A stretch of DNA of 64,000 nt from Pomphorhynchus laevis. Lineage: Eukaryota; Acanthocephala; Palaeacanthocephala; Echinorhynchida; Pomphorhynchidae. Shown here piece after piece: positions 10,532 through 22,032 of this stretch. Location: positions 1-64,000 of the forward strand of contig WNNJ02002942.1 of NCBI GenBank assembly GCA_012934845.2, given 5' to 3'. A program made the translations under genes and the position numbers. The number at the start of each line of letters is the position of its first letter. The first letter of the stretch is position 1. The notes under the pieces were generated by a model. It worked only from the letters and a program-made list of their open reading frames with translations, ran no database searches and was not told the origin of the DNA.

Positions 10532-12985
10532 TTGACAGTTTTACCGAACACGCTGACCTCCTTTCTCACTGTTCTTTGGATTCAATCCCTTTACTCATTA
10601 TTGGCAAATTCAACATCTGCCTCGAACGACCCTATTCTACCGATTCCATCCGGTTCATCAACATTCTATCCAACAACAATTACAAACTCATCTCCACTGC
10701 CCCCACAAATATCCTTGGCGGGCCACTCGACAACATCACTGTCCCTGATCGTTTTGCTGACTGCACCTCAATGTACATTTACGATCCTGGTATATCCGAT
10801 TACTTTCTCGACACCCTTGATCTCACATACAACCAATCCCCGCCTCACACACCTACCATCCTACGTTGCTATTGGAGAATTCTTGACATCCCTATTTTCC
10901 GAACCGCCTTAATTAAATCGTCTCTATCTTCTCCCATCATAACATATTCCCCTCCTCACGATCTTGCCTTTCTTTTCGACTCTGAAATCACACCCATTCT
11001 CAATCTGCTATTGCCAATCAAGCTTCACCCTCAGCGTCGCCTGCAAATGCCACATGGTTTGACATCAAATGCCTACTCTCACAGCGTCGACTACGTAATG
11101 CATTTCGAGTCTATCACCACTTTTTCAGACGTGATATCCGCAGGCTCACTCCGCCTCTCCGTGATTGCTATCTTGCTCTACACCGGTCTCATCTCTATCT
11201 ACTACGTACCAAATGCAACTCCTAATGGCAGTATAAAATCAACACTTCATTAAACTCAAAGTCTCTCTAGCATACTTTCAACTCAATCCTTTCTCGCTCC
11301 TCTTCATCTTGCAACATCGATCCCCATGATTATTCGTCATTTATTCAGGCCAAAGTATCCACGTTGCACTCTCACAACCCCCGTCTCCATACCATATCAC
11401 TGCTACTTGCCTCGCATCATACTCCGGGAACTCTTTCATATTCTCCGTATAATCTGCCGAAGTCTGATCTATCCTCATGTCATTGCACAACAAAACCTCA
11501 CCTGCCAATCCCCTGCCCACTCCCATACTTAAATCCATATGCTCATCATGGAACCCTTTCCTCACCACCTTGTTTAACTCGTCCATCCGCAGTCGTATCT
11601 TTTCATCACACTGGAAATCCACTATCGTTCGTCCCCTCCTTAAGAAACAATCGCTCGACCCCTCACTTCCTCCTAGCTATCGCCCCCTTTCACTCCTCCC
11701 TATTCTTTCCAAGCTCTTAGAGCGCTTTATCTTAATACAGATCAACGTTCATCTCTCTTCATCTAATATGTCCCCTCCTTTTCAATCTGCTTGCCGCTCT
11801 AATCACTCAACGTAAATTGCCTGCATGATAGTTTACGCCGACCTTTTTATTTCTCGTGACAAGGCTCTATATAGTGTTCTAATCTCCCTAAACCACTCAT
11901 CCGCCTTAGACATCGTCGACCACCCCGTCCTCCGTTCTCGCATTCGTTATGAATACGGCATGTTTCCCTCAGTAGACTGGTGTGTCACATATCTATCTGA
12001 CCGTTTTTTACGAGTCTGTTCAAATTCATCATCCTCTCCTCTTATCCCTATTTTCTGCAGGGTCCCACAAGGTTCAGTCCTAGGACCCCTGCTTTACTCT
12101 CTTCTACTCGGCGATCTCTCTCCAGTTATCAAACCTTACTCCTTTAACGACATGCAATACGCTGATGACATCCTCATATATGATCATGCACCCGCCCATC
12201 GCATACACGATATCGCCATTTCTGCATCCACTGTCTTTCTTCTATCTACAAACGTCTCTCCCATCTTCGTATCGTTATAAACCCAGACAAGTGCAAAATA
12301 ATGTGGATCCCCCGTCAATCTAACATATCTCATCCTCCTGTATTTTTCATCATCAATCATCCCCGTAGTCCACTATCTCACTTTCTTAGGATTTCATTTC
12401 GATGATCACATTTCCCTTAAACCCTTCGTTCGCGACAAGGTCCGCTCGTCCAACTTAATTATCCATGGCATCCGCTGTATCCGCCCCCTTATCGACTTCT
12501 GTTTCTCTATGTCTCTTCTTTCATCGCTTCTTTTCCCTAAAATCGATTACTGCCTCAGTCTTTTCGCCAATTCTCCAAAATCCATAATCCTACCCCTACA
12601 ACGCATCATCAACTCCGCCGTTCAAATGCTCCTACATCTCCGTCGCTTTGACCACACATTCACATATCTTGCTCAACTCTCCTGGCCTACCATCCACATT
12701 CGCATCAAACTCCGCCTTCTCGTAACTTTTTGTCTCATCGCTGTCGGCTCCCCATCGTTCATAAACCTCTCTTTCTTAGACCACACACGCTCCACTTCTC
12801 TATCACTACGTTTCCGTAATTCCCTCTTATTCTACGTTCCCAACTGTTCTAACAATTACGGTCTACGATCCTTCCTCGTTGCCGCCCCACTCGCCTGGAA
12901 TCAGCTCCCACTCGGCGTCCGCCGCGCTCCCTCCTTTATCACATTCAAATACCTCCTCCTTTCCCACCTTCTCGAAATTATATCA
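10532..12985 (+). mobile_element. L2-like LINE, family B copy 1, 5'-truncated in the endonuclease
   Basis: The copy begins inside the endonuclease (10576-11030: LLIIGKFNICLERP, matching GDFNI of better copies, then DPGISDYFL, matching SDHFL). It continues through the pre-RT linker and the RT. RT landmarks are NKTSPANPLPT near 11480-11530, YRPLSLLPILSKLLER near 11680-11730, a weakened LNHSSALDIVDH near 11885, GSVLGPLLYSLLLGDLS near 12080, and QYADDILIYDHAPAH near 12150. The C-terminal region runs from 12400 to 12985 (SFLVAAPLAWNQLPLGVRRA near 12870-12925). Several frame changes separate these parts. The frames align block for block with 22815-24900, its closest better-preserved relative. It sits between the family A relic and the PLE at 13100. 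Confidence 0.85.
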
Positions 12986-13075
12986 TCTTATACGGGGAAA
13001 AACTACGATAGTCAGCGAAATTAACTAAACTGGCTTAAGACCTAACTTTAGTCAGTTAAGTTAATAACTAAAAAA

Positions 13076-13097
13076 AGTGTGGTTTCGAAACCACACT
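13076..13097. repeat. 22-bp perfect palindrome
   Basis: AGTGTGGTTTC is followed directly by its exact reverse complement with no loop. It lies between the end of the L2-like copy and the start of the PLE fragment, so it may mark a junction. Confidence 0.85.
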
Positions 13098-13099
13098 AA

Positions 13100-13550
13100 G
13101 ACTCCTTAAGTTGAAAGGCAATATCCCTGAAGACTTATTGCAACAGCTTCATGCGGCAGACTCTTCGATCGCTTTTACGTATTTATTGCCAAGGATACAT
13201 AAACCAAAGCTTCAAATGACGTCAGTGATAGTATCTTATACATGTTTCAATCATAGTTTGGCAAAACACATCAACGGCTTGATTAATGAATGTAGAGAAA
13301 TAAGCCATTCATTTATAAGGAATTGTGTTAAATTCACGAAAGAAATACATAAATTGAAAACATGTAGTTATTGACTCACTATGGTCGATGTAGTGTCGTT
13401 ATTTACAAACGTTCCTTTCAAAGAAGCTACAGACATAGCAGCGAAACTTCTTAATCTCAAATGTACGGCAACAAAATTGGACAAAAGAGAATGGACGGAA
13501 TTAATCGAATTGTGCACGAATAAATTAGGTTTCCTCTTCAATTATCAAAA
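13100..13550 (+). mobile_element. Penelope-like element, N-terminal part of the reverse transcriptase
   Basis: The translation carries PLE fingers landmarks: YLLPRIHKPKLQMTSVIVS (compare LPKIHKP...RPIVS), SLAKHINGLI and, after a stop codon near 13372, MVDVVSLFTNVPFKEATDIA, which corresponds to the first palm motif (SFDVVSLFTNVP). The same element resumes at 15726, after a CR1-like LINE. It differs strongly from the two family H copies and looks closer to canonical Penelope/Neptune/Poseidon-type PLEs. It is inactive. Confidence 0.75.
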
Positions 13551-13559
13551 ATAAGATAA

Positions 13560-15680
13560 TATATGATAATATATGAGGTTCCAGTAGTCTTTGATCTGCT
13601 CCATGAAGAATCGAAGCAAATTTCTGATATCTTTACTCCGCTACGTGCCTGCAAGTCCAAGCATGCACATCCTCCTTGGTTCGACAGAGAGCTTCTTGAT
13701 GCTATCACATCCCGCAACAAATTGTGGCGCGAATTTAGGCGTGCTCCTGCTTCCAAACGTGCCTACATCGACTCTCGGAACTTATGTAATCGGCTAAAAT
13801 TTCAAAAACGCTATTCGTACGAAGATAGTATCGCCAGGGATGCATCTTTGAATCCTAGGAGGTTTTGGTCTTATGTAAGAAACAACAGAACACTTGTCGC
13901 CACAATTAGCTCAATCCAAACGCCAACTGAAACTTTAACCGATCCGTCTCTAATCGCCCAACATTTAGCTGATGGCTTCTTGGTACAGGCTTTGACCTCT
14001 AACAAACTGCATGACTTTAGTTGGAAGTATGCTCAGGTTGCTCATCGGTGTTTTGTTCGTCCACTCAGAGTAGATGAGGTGTTGAACGAGGTTATGAAGC
14101 TCGATCCGTTTACATCTCCGGGACCAGACAATATTGCCCTTTCCTCGTCAAATCCCTAGCGAACGTACTGAACAATGATTTAACTATATTCTTCAGATAC
14201 AGCCTATATACATCTTGGATTCCTGACATTTGAAAGTGTGCAATTGTGGTGCCTATTCCCAAAAAGCATCCTGCTAGATTTTGCGCGGACTTTCGGCCTA
14301 TTAGCTTGACTAGCGTATTCTGCAAACTTTTAGAAAGAATCATTGCTAGTAGAATCAGGGATCATTTGGATCGTAATCACATATTGGTTGAATCTCAACA
14401 TGGTTTCAGGATCGGACGTTCATGCCTTACTAACCTACTAACTGCGCGTGAAAAATGGGCTGATGCTCTGGGGGCTGGGTTTCAGGTTCATACAGTATTC
14501 CTTGATTTTTCGAAAGCTTTTGATAGGGTACCATACGACGGCATAGTGTCTTTATTGTATCACTATGGACTTCATTCATATATTTGTGAGTGGGTCAGGC
14601 AATTTCTATCGAATAGGTCTTTCCGAGTTTGTGTTGGGGGTGTGTTTTCTTATTCGCTGAATGTTAATTCTGGCGTACCGCAGGGATCAGTCCTTGGCCC
14701 ACTGCTCTTTATAATCTTCATTAATGATCTGCTACTCCGCTTATCATGCTCTCATCTAGCTTTTGCAGACGATCTAAAGATTTGGTCGATCATTAGAAGT
14801 CCTACTGATCGAGTATCGTTACAAAATGATCTAAACTCTCTGATCAAGTGGTGCGATTCTACCGGACTACGGTTAAATGTTGATAAATGTGTCATCATGC
14901 AACTAGGTCGCCCTATTGAAACTCTAAGGTACTATATTGGAGATATTGTCTTAAAGGAAGTGTCTCATCATAAGGATTTAGGGATTATCGTCCATCGATC
15001 TTTGAAAACAAAGTTGAACACCGACTTCTTTCTAGATAAAGCTACTAGGGCTTTATATTGTATAAAAATGCATTCCTCATGTTAAGCTGTCATATGTTTA
15101 AGAGGTTATTCATCTCAATCGTCAGGCCACACTTGGAGTACTGCATTCAGGCTTGTTTCCCTGTCACTAAGCAAGAACTATTAGACCTAGAGTCTATTCT
15201 TAGGCGCGGGTCGAGGCTCTGTATTGGCTTAAGTGGTATTGACTATTATGTACGTCTAAGTCGTATTGGGATGTTGTCGGTACGTGAGAGGTTCATATCC
15301 TTGGAAATGCTATGTCTATGGCATATGTCGAATGATGCGGTGGGTTATCCCACCGATGTAATCACTAGGCGGATAGGTCAGTTGCGGGGACATAGCAGAG
15401 TCTTGTATAAATTTGGATTTGGCAGATTACCAAAAGTGTATAGACTCTCGAGGAGAGGAATTAACATGTGGAATTCGTTGCCTGAGGAAGTCGTTGCAGC
15501 CCCCAGTTTGAGAACGTTTAAATCACGATGCTACAAATGGATACGTGAACAATGCCGCCATTCAACACTACCACTAGAATACCCTAATTAGCTACGTTGA
15601 ATGATTATTTGCTTTTCTTCTTTTTTTTGAACCCTGCCTGAATAGGCTTTTGGTTTTTGTATGTATTGGAATAATAATAT
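13560..15680 (+). mobile_element. CR1-like LINE, family C copy 1, inserted in the PLE; RT largely open
   Basis: Three long frames carry the element: 13563-14159 (linker; HPPWFDRELLDAI, RRFWSYVRNNR, LDPFTSPGPDNI), 14246-15085 (RT; PIPKKHPARFCADFRPISLT, ESQHGFRIGRSCLTNLL, VFLDFSKAFDRVPYDG, SGVPQGSVLGPLLFIIFIND, AFADDLKIW) and 15058-15591 (thumb and C-terminus; SIVRPHLEYCIQACFP, RRGINMWNSLPEEV). The catalytic residues of motifs A and C (LDFSKAFD and FADD) are intact. The endonuclease and ORF1 are missing, so it is 5'-truncated, as is usual for target-primed insertion. Only two or three frame breaks remain, so it is younger than the PLE it interrupts. The 3' end is the short TA-rich run near 15665-15685. 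Confidence 0.88.
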
Positions 15681-15687
15681 AGATGAA

Positions 15688-15724
15688 GTTACGATGGGTC
15701 CACTTTGGGTGGACCCATCGTAAC
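15688..15724. repeat. 16-bp perfect hairpin at a LINE/PLE junction
   Basis: GTTACGATGGGTCCAC (15688-15703) is followed after five bases by its exact reverse complement (15709-15724). It lies exactly between the 3' end of the CR1-like LINE and the resumption of the PLE, so a foldback during insertion or repair is a likely origin. Confidence 0.9.
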
Positions 15725-15725
15725 A

Positions 15726-16385
15726 TCCGATGAAACCAGCACTTGCTGATTTTTATATGTCAAAATGGGAGAGGACATATATTTGAATTTCACGAATCTG
15801 GAAAAGTGTTGGCGATACGTTGAAGACGTATTTGCTGTGTTTGATAACGATCTAGAGAAACTGGAAGTGCAACAAGTACTAAACCAAAAAGAGAACACAA
15901 TAAAATGGACCTTAACCTTCGAAGATGCGTTTAAAAGCATAAGTTTTCTAGATGTACAAATTTATAAACACAGACAACATGTCTTAACAAAAGTATATAG
16001 AAAACACAGCATTCCTTGGTTGATATCTCCCTGGTTTTCCAACAGCCCGGACAAATACAAAATTTCTGCAGCCTTCGCTTTGTTTCAAAGATGCGTCAAT
16101 ATTTGCAGTAACAACTACGCAAAATCCAATGAATGTATAAAAATACAAGATATGTGAGAATCTTGCAAATTCCCAAAATAGGATATTACAAAGGCATTGC
16201 TCACTGCCCGTTGGTCACAGCGAAGATTATAGCTGATAATTCAAAACACCAAAAAATATATTATTACAAGCAAGCATTGGCTATAAAGCCGTTTCGCTCG
16301 ATCACAAGAAAACAAAATTATATACACCAAAATCAACATAAAAATATCAATAAAATGGGTAATCTTGATTATTCTCGCCGTTAAT
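15726..16385 (+). mobile_element. Penelope-like element, C-terminal part of the reverse transcriptase
   Basis: The frame from 15765 encodes WRYVEDVFAVF (the YVDD-type catalytic motif, here YVED), then NTIKWTLTFEDAFKSISFLD and VYRKHSIPWL, in the order seen in PLE reverse transcriptases. A frame change near 16140 leads to the end of the RT region at about 16380. No GIY-YIG endonuclease follows, because a minus-strand LINE begins immediately. Together with 13100-13550 this is one PLE split by an insertion, with some of the middle missing. Confidence 0.75.
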
Positions 16386-17580
16386 CGTCCAATTTATGAG
16401 AGCAGTCGTGAATGTCTAAACGTCTGTGGCCATCACGATTTCCGACGGTAGTCGATTTCAAGCATTTGCACAACGATGAGACAACCGATCCAATTGTGAA
16501 CTGCGACCATGGGACGATATCCTCAACAACACGGGATGACCTATGTGGCATCGTCTATCGTTGATAACAAACGAATGGGTAGGATATTCATCCGAACCGT
16601 TGGCAATATGCCACATTACTAACATATCTAGGATATACAGTCTTTGGTGCAAGGCATCATACCCAGAGTTTTAAGTCTGTCGCGATAACTCATATGAGAA
16701 CAACTCGAACACAGTTTGCTGCCACGACGAATAATATTTTCTAAGCCATTCAACTCATTTTTGGACGTTGGAAAACTGGCTTGTATCGCGAATTCGATAT
16801 GTGGTCTTACAAGAGCATTAAATAGAATTCTAAAACATGTGGGTGACACAAACTTGAAGCAGTTTTTTTTATCAAATACAGCATTCTTATAGCAGACGCG
16901 CATCTACATTCAGTGTTCATTATAGACTTCAAGGAAGTATGAGTTATGATACCAAGGTCTCGTACATGAGATACACAATTAATTATTTGAGATCCTATAG
17001 TATATCGGGCAGATAGAGAACTATACCCGAAACGAAGGTGAACACACTTAGCGACGTTCAATAGTATTCCTGTACGCCTACTCCAAATTTCTATCCTATC
17101 AATACCACTTTGCAGAAACTCCACATACTTGGGAGAATTAATTGTGTCCACACTTTCAAGTCATCTGCAAAAGCAAGATATTGGCATTGCAGTTTACTCA
17201 GCAGAGAGTTGATGAAAATGTTAAAAAGTAACGGGCCAAGCACAGTCCCCTGGTGAACCTCTGAAGTCACACTACACAGAGAAGAAAAACAATTACCAAC
17301 CCGTACTATATAGCTCCTAGATGACAGAAAATCAGCAACCCACGCTCAAGTATCCGGGGAATGCGATGATCGAATAAGGCTTGTATCAACTGAGAATGAG
17401 GCACGCGATCGAATGCTCTACTAAAATCAAGAAAGAGGGCATCAATAGAGCTACCCCGAGATAATTCTGCGACCCACGCTTCACGAGAACACAAGAGATT
17501 CGTCATACAAGATCTGTCTTTTCTGAAACCATACTGTTGAGAGCAAATCTGTCCGGACTCAACCACAATCAGAGCCACAT
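16386..17580 (-). mobile_element. CR1-like LINE, family C copy 2 (RT to C-terminus)
   Basis: On the minus strand, 17578-17306 encodes SQQYGFRKDRSCMTNLLCSR and ALFLDFSRAFDRVPHSQLI (motif A intact). 17151-16807 encodes the region after the catalytic motif (LLNVAKCVHLRFGY, VRDLGIITHTSLKS). 16903-16458 encodes the thumb and C-terminal region (ALVRPHIEFAIQASFPTSKN, RRGSKLCSSCSHMSYRDRL). Frame changes separate the parts. In 17150-17300, GVPQG- and FADD-like words are visible only in shifted frames. The 5' end is truncated inside the RT. Confidence 0.8.
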
Positions 17581-17589
17581 ATTAGAGTC

Positions 17590-17837
17590 ACGTTATTATA
17601 TAGGCAACACAGTTGTACAATGTATATTATTTCTTAATCAATTCATAAAATTGATTTTTTTATTCTTACTTTATTTAAAGGTTAATAATAAAAATCTTAT
17701 ATTATTTATATTTAAGAATGCGTAGACTCAGTTAACTGATCTGATTAACATATAAGAATATATGTAGGTTATAAATCTATTATATTGAATATAAATATTT
17801 ACACAATTAAAGTTTTATTATTATATAGACAACACAG
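17590..17837 (+). mobile_element. lone family H (PLE) tail flanked by about 20-bp direct repeats
   Basis: TTATTATATAGGCAACACAG near 17592-17611 recurs with one change near 17817-17836 (TTATTATATAGACAACACAG). Between them lies a segment with the distal part of the H element 3' region: CTTAATCAATTCATAAAATT, AT-rich spacer, then GTAGACTCAGTTAACTGATC at about 17726. There is no coding sequence. The direct repeats look like a target-site duplication, which would make this a single 5'-truncated insertion. Confidence 0.6.
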
Positions 17838-17859
17838 TGAGTCAAAGACTCTTTACAAG

Positions 17860-20400
17860 TTGCATCACAGGAAATCAAAGTAAAGCTTCAAAGATCGCAA
17901 TCGATTATCTTGACTAAATCTTTACCCAACTCCAGCTTGAACGCATGAATATTACGAGAGTTTACAGTCGTATAGGAAAGTTGATTCCATACCGATACAA
18001 CTCTCTGTGCAAAAAGTGAGATACGGATGTGGCATAGGCGTAGTGTTCCAAGCATTAAGGAATGTCCGCGTAGTGAGGGCTGATCTCGCAATCTCAACAA
18101 GTGACGCAATGGATGATCCTTAGTATGCAAAATATGCCATACGAGGCACATATCAGCACAAACTCGCATGAAACTGAGACTGTATTTTTAGATGCCTAAG
18201 TCTATCCCTATTTCCAAATGTCTGACAGTACGGACTTATCTCGTAGCAGAGCGATAAACATTTTCTAGGCGATTATATTCTCCCGTAGTAATAGGGTAGC
18301 AGCATAGTGAAGCATATAAAAGTATACTTAGAATCAAAGCGTTAGAAATGGTACTAAAACAAGAAATATCAACGTTTAAAAGCGACCGGCGGAGAAGACC
18401 AACGACTCGTCTGACCTGTGAGCACACGAAGTCGGTATGGATGCGAGTTCTTAAATCTTGTCGCGCCCAAACACCAAGATCCTTATATGAGTTAGTTATC
18501 GATATGGCTACACCAACAAGGTGGTAAACTCTATGTTGATTATGTTTCGATCGATGGATACATATGGAAGCACATTTTTTATTATTGAGCTGGATACCAT
18601 TGGAAACTGACCATGAATATACAGTATCACTATCAGCTTGGAGTAATTGAGCATCTTTATTTGACTCAACTGAACGCCAAATCTTTATGTCATCAGCGTA
18701 AAGCAAGCATCGAGATTTTACATGTGGAAGCAGATAATTGATGTATATGCTGAACAGTTTAGGCCCTATTACAGACCCTTGTGATAAGCCACAAGTCAAA
18801 GGAAAACGATTAGACAAATTGGAATTTCCCATACATAACAGTATTTGTTAGAAAGATATTCCTTAATCCACCATATAATATGCCAGTCCAATCCAATATT
18901 GATAAGTTTTTTGATCAAATGAGCGTGTATTATAGTGTCAAAAGACTTTGAGAAATCAAAATGACATTGACAGGAGTACCTAAATCCAGACAGCGCATCC
19001 AATGGTCGTGAGATATCATTAAATTAGTAGTTGTGGAGTGATATTGCGAAAGCCGTGTTGAGTATTGGAAAGTATATTCTTAGCTTCAATAGGTGTAATT
19101 AAGTGCTTAAGGAGCAGCCGTTCAAATATTCGATAACACACACGTAAGGCTTATCGGCCTATAGTTTTTAGGATCTGTGCGATCCTTCTTTTTGAATACT
19201 GGAGTAATTATTGAGCCTTTCCAGTCATCAGGTATCTGTCCTAGTGTGGCGGAGGCCAAGAATATGTTGTGGAGTGGAATGTAGATTATATCAGCAATAT
19301 GACGTAGAAATATGGACGGTAAATTATCAGGACCAGAACATGCCGACTTTTTAAACACATTAGTTCATGAAGAATTGATAGAGCAATTAGCGAACTAGGA
19401 AAATACCTAGACTCTATGATACAATTACTAGGCAGGTCATTCGATGGTATTGATGAAGTCTGTGAAAGGGTAGAAAATTCTCCTGCGAATTCGTTTGCTA
19501 TTCCTCGCTCATTAGACAAGGACAGACCGCCATGATTTCTGATCGATAAAGTTTTTTGCAAACTCTTTTGACGTTTAGTAATGTAATTAAAGAATTCTCG
19601 TGGATTTGAGCAATAATTATCAGTGATAGTCTTTTCGAAACTTGCCCTGCTACGTTTTTGTACCATAATGCTTTATTGCGGTTACGTCTATAATCGTCGA
19701 AACTTGGATATCCTGCTTTATAAGATTTAAACATCTTTTGACGTGCACATATCGCTTAATTAACATCATAGCCAAACCATACAGGACAGTGGTTAGTTTT
19801 CCTAAAACAAGATGTAGGAGAGAATCTAGTTAGAATACCACAAAGCGCGTTCCTGAAATATATCCAGGCCAGTTCCACTCCAACAGTGAATGCGTACGGT
19901 CAAGAGCACCGTACTAAATATTTCCTCGTACTATCTATGTCAGTTCTGAAATGATTTATCCGCCTTACTGAATATTTACTTAGAGGGCAATCAGTGTTAA
20001 TATTTATCAACAGAATAACGTGATCAGAGAGACCAATGGGATCCAAATGTTCAATAGACTCGACAAACGCTTCTGATGTAGTCAGAACTAAATAAAGAAG
20101 CGAGTTCGAAGAAGAACCAAGTCTAGTGAATTCACTGACGTGTTGAGATAGACGAAGTTCATCCATTGCATCAAGCAAAGCAACTGAGCCCGGATCACTA
20201 ACAGCGGTGCATGTGTATGTAACCCAGTTTACGGTCGGCATATTGAAATCACCCAGAATCAAAATAATAGGGCTTAAACTGAGCGATCGAAAACCTTTAT
20301 AATTGAGTTTGCAGATGAACAAGGATTGCAGTATACAACAACGATGTTTAGTGAGAAAGGGGCATATATTTTCACTCATAGCAACTCATTCAATTAGTCG
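17860..20400 (-). mobile_element. CR1-like LINE, family C copy 3 (endonuclease and RT), diverged subfamily
   Basis: On the minus strand, 20379-19900 encodes the second half of the apurinic endonuclease (ILILGDFNMPTVNWVTY, DPIGLSDHVILL). 19734-19122 encodes the linker and fingers (SCPGDN-like box ACSGPDNLPSIFL, PKNYRPISLTCVL). 19002-18796 encodes motif A (CHFDFSKSFDTIIH). 18832-18236 encodes a long open stretch with GLSQGSVIGPKLFSIYINYL and the catalytic LLYADDIKIW. 18169-17888 encodes the C-terminal region. The parts are colinear but split across frames. Residues differ throughout from the copy at 13560, so it is a separate subfamily. It is 5'-truncated. Confidence 0.82.
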
Positions 20401-20498
20401 GGTTCCTCAATAGTTAATATTAGCCGGGAGTGTAGATCATCTCGTAAATATAGAAAATTATTACTTAGTAAATTATTATATAGTAATAGATTATTTAA

Positions 20499-20531
20499 GT
20501 AAATACTTACTTAAATTCAGTAAGTATTTAC
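20499..20531. repeat. 12-bp perfect inverted repeat
   Basis: GTAAATACTTAC (20499-20510) and its reverse complement (20520-20531) flank a 9-base loop, just beyond the 5' end of the CR1-like copy and before the H element. Confidence 0.8.
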
Positions 20532-20839
20532 ACTTACTGAATCCCGCCTCACCTCCATAAATTTTCGTTCATGTGAATCTATTTTTCTTCATGTTCCGTC
20601 ATTTTCCTCAAACTGTAGCCGGCGTTCCCTTTCTATTGCTGTTTCTCTTCTTTATAATATACTGATTTCCGCCATCTGCTCAACCGTCTTCTTTTCATCT
20701 TTCAAATTCTGATTAAATTATTCACACTCTTTTAAACTCTCCTACACATCAACATCAACCTATTGGCATAAATTATACTTTTAATTTTCTTATTTTCATG
20801 TTTTGTTATTTCGTTCTTCGGAAAACGAACGAACTATTC

Positions 20840-21990
20840 GTTCTTATATTCGGAAAAAGATATACATATATATGTTACAATAACTATAACGCCTATCTAA
20901 CAAAAATTAAACCATCAAATAAATATAAATATATGGATAAAATTGAATTATTAGAATCCTTAAATATTTTGATAAATCAAAATTATTTAAAAGTAGGGAC
21001 ATCTATATTTAGACAAGTAAAAGGTGTTCCAATGGGTGGTAATAGTAGCCCAATTATAGCTGACTTGTTTTTAAGCTTTATAGAATATGAATTTGTTCAT
21101 AACTGTGTAAAAACTAAATCTAAACTATATAAATATATGAAATATATGTTTCGATACATTGATGATATATGTGTATTTAATTCTAATAATTTTTATTCAA
21201 TTAGTGAGCACATTTATCCAGAAAGCCTTATTCTTAACAAAACCAATATTAATGATAAAGAAGGTGTATATCTAGATATGAACATTAAATTAACATTAAT
21301 TAAAACTACTATTAATTTATATCGTAAAGATGACATATTTAAATTTACAAGAAACATATTTTTGCATGAGCATTCATGCATACCATATAATATAAAATAT
21401 AATACATTAAATAATGAAATTTTAAGAATTGCAACAATATGTAATGATATTGGCTTTCTTCAAAAATCATTTAAATAATTTAATAGATACATATTTTAAA
21501 CTAGGTTACTATAAAAATAACATCAAGCAGAAAATAGTAAAATATATAAATCAACACAATAATATAAAGAATAAATTTAAACTCTTAAGTGGCAAATTTT
21601 TATGGATGAATAATAAATAATATACTTTGCATTAGAATAAGATACTAGATAGTTATTTCAGAGGAAATACATCATTAGCATGTATTTGGCCCCGCTGCTA
21701 TGTTGGGTAGAGGAGTTAGGGGCCGAAACCTGATAGCATAGCAGTTCCTCCTGATGACCTCTAATTCTTATTCTGATACAAAGTTTGTTATCTATTAGTC
21801 AATTCATAAAAATGACGTTTATTTTAAATTTCATTTTTTTAACTTGATTTAAATTATAGAAAATTTAAATTATAGAAAATCTAAAAACAATTATTAATTT
21901 TATTATTTAATTATTAAATTTTGATTTAGCATTAATATGTTTTGTTTATTTTATAATTATATAACAATACGTAGACTCAGTTAGCTGATT
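20840..21990 (+). mobile_element. Penelope-like element of family H, copy 1 (RT palm and thumb plus 3' region)
   Basis: Shared sequence with 53470-54550 begins at TTCGGAAAAAGATATA near 20848. The open frame to 21478 encodes RT residues from the end of the fingers: VGTSIFRQVKGVPMGGNSSP (motif B), IADLFLSFIEYEF, and FRYIDDICVFN (catalytic YIDD). PESLILNKTN then EGVYLDMNIKLTL follow. A frame change near 21475 separates the last 45 codons (to 21620, ending KFLWMNNK). The wording matches a metazoan RT family with MGTNCAPLLADLFLYSYE-like motifs. I assign it to PLEs, possibly the Naiad-like group, because the RT ends the protein with no C-terminal GIY-YIG domain. The non-coding 3' region (21621-21990) holds the hammerhead-like block and ends near CGTAGACTCAGTTAGCTGAT. 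The N-terminal RT part is absent. Confidence 0.75.
21660..21762 (+). ncRNA. hammerhead-ribozyme-like motif in the H element 3' region
   Basis: In order: AGAG (21660-21663), GAAA (21664-21667), a small hairpin TACAT/ATGTA around CATTAGC (21668-21684), TTT, a long hairpin whose best stem is CTGCTATG (21695-21702) with CATAGCAG (21737-21744), then CTGATGA (21751-21757), C, and CTCT (21759-21762). AGAG pairs with CTCT. These are the conserved pieces of a hammerhead core in the permuted order with helix II open. Hammerheads are reported from PLEs. Two deviations lower confidence: an extra C after CTGATGA, and weak pairing beside the predicted cleavage site. A second hairpin option, GGCCCC/GGGGCC (21688-21693 and 21719-21724), competes with the long stem. 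Confidence 0.4.
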
Positions 21991-22032
21991 TAATTTGTTT
22001 GTTTCCATTTTTTGTTGTTGTAAAACTGTAAA

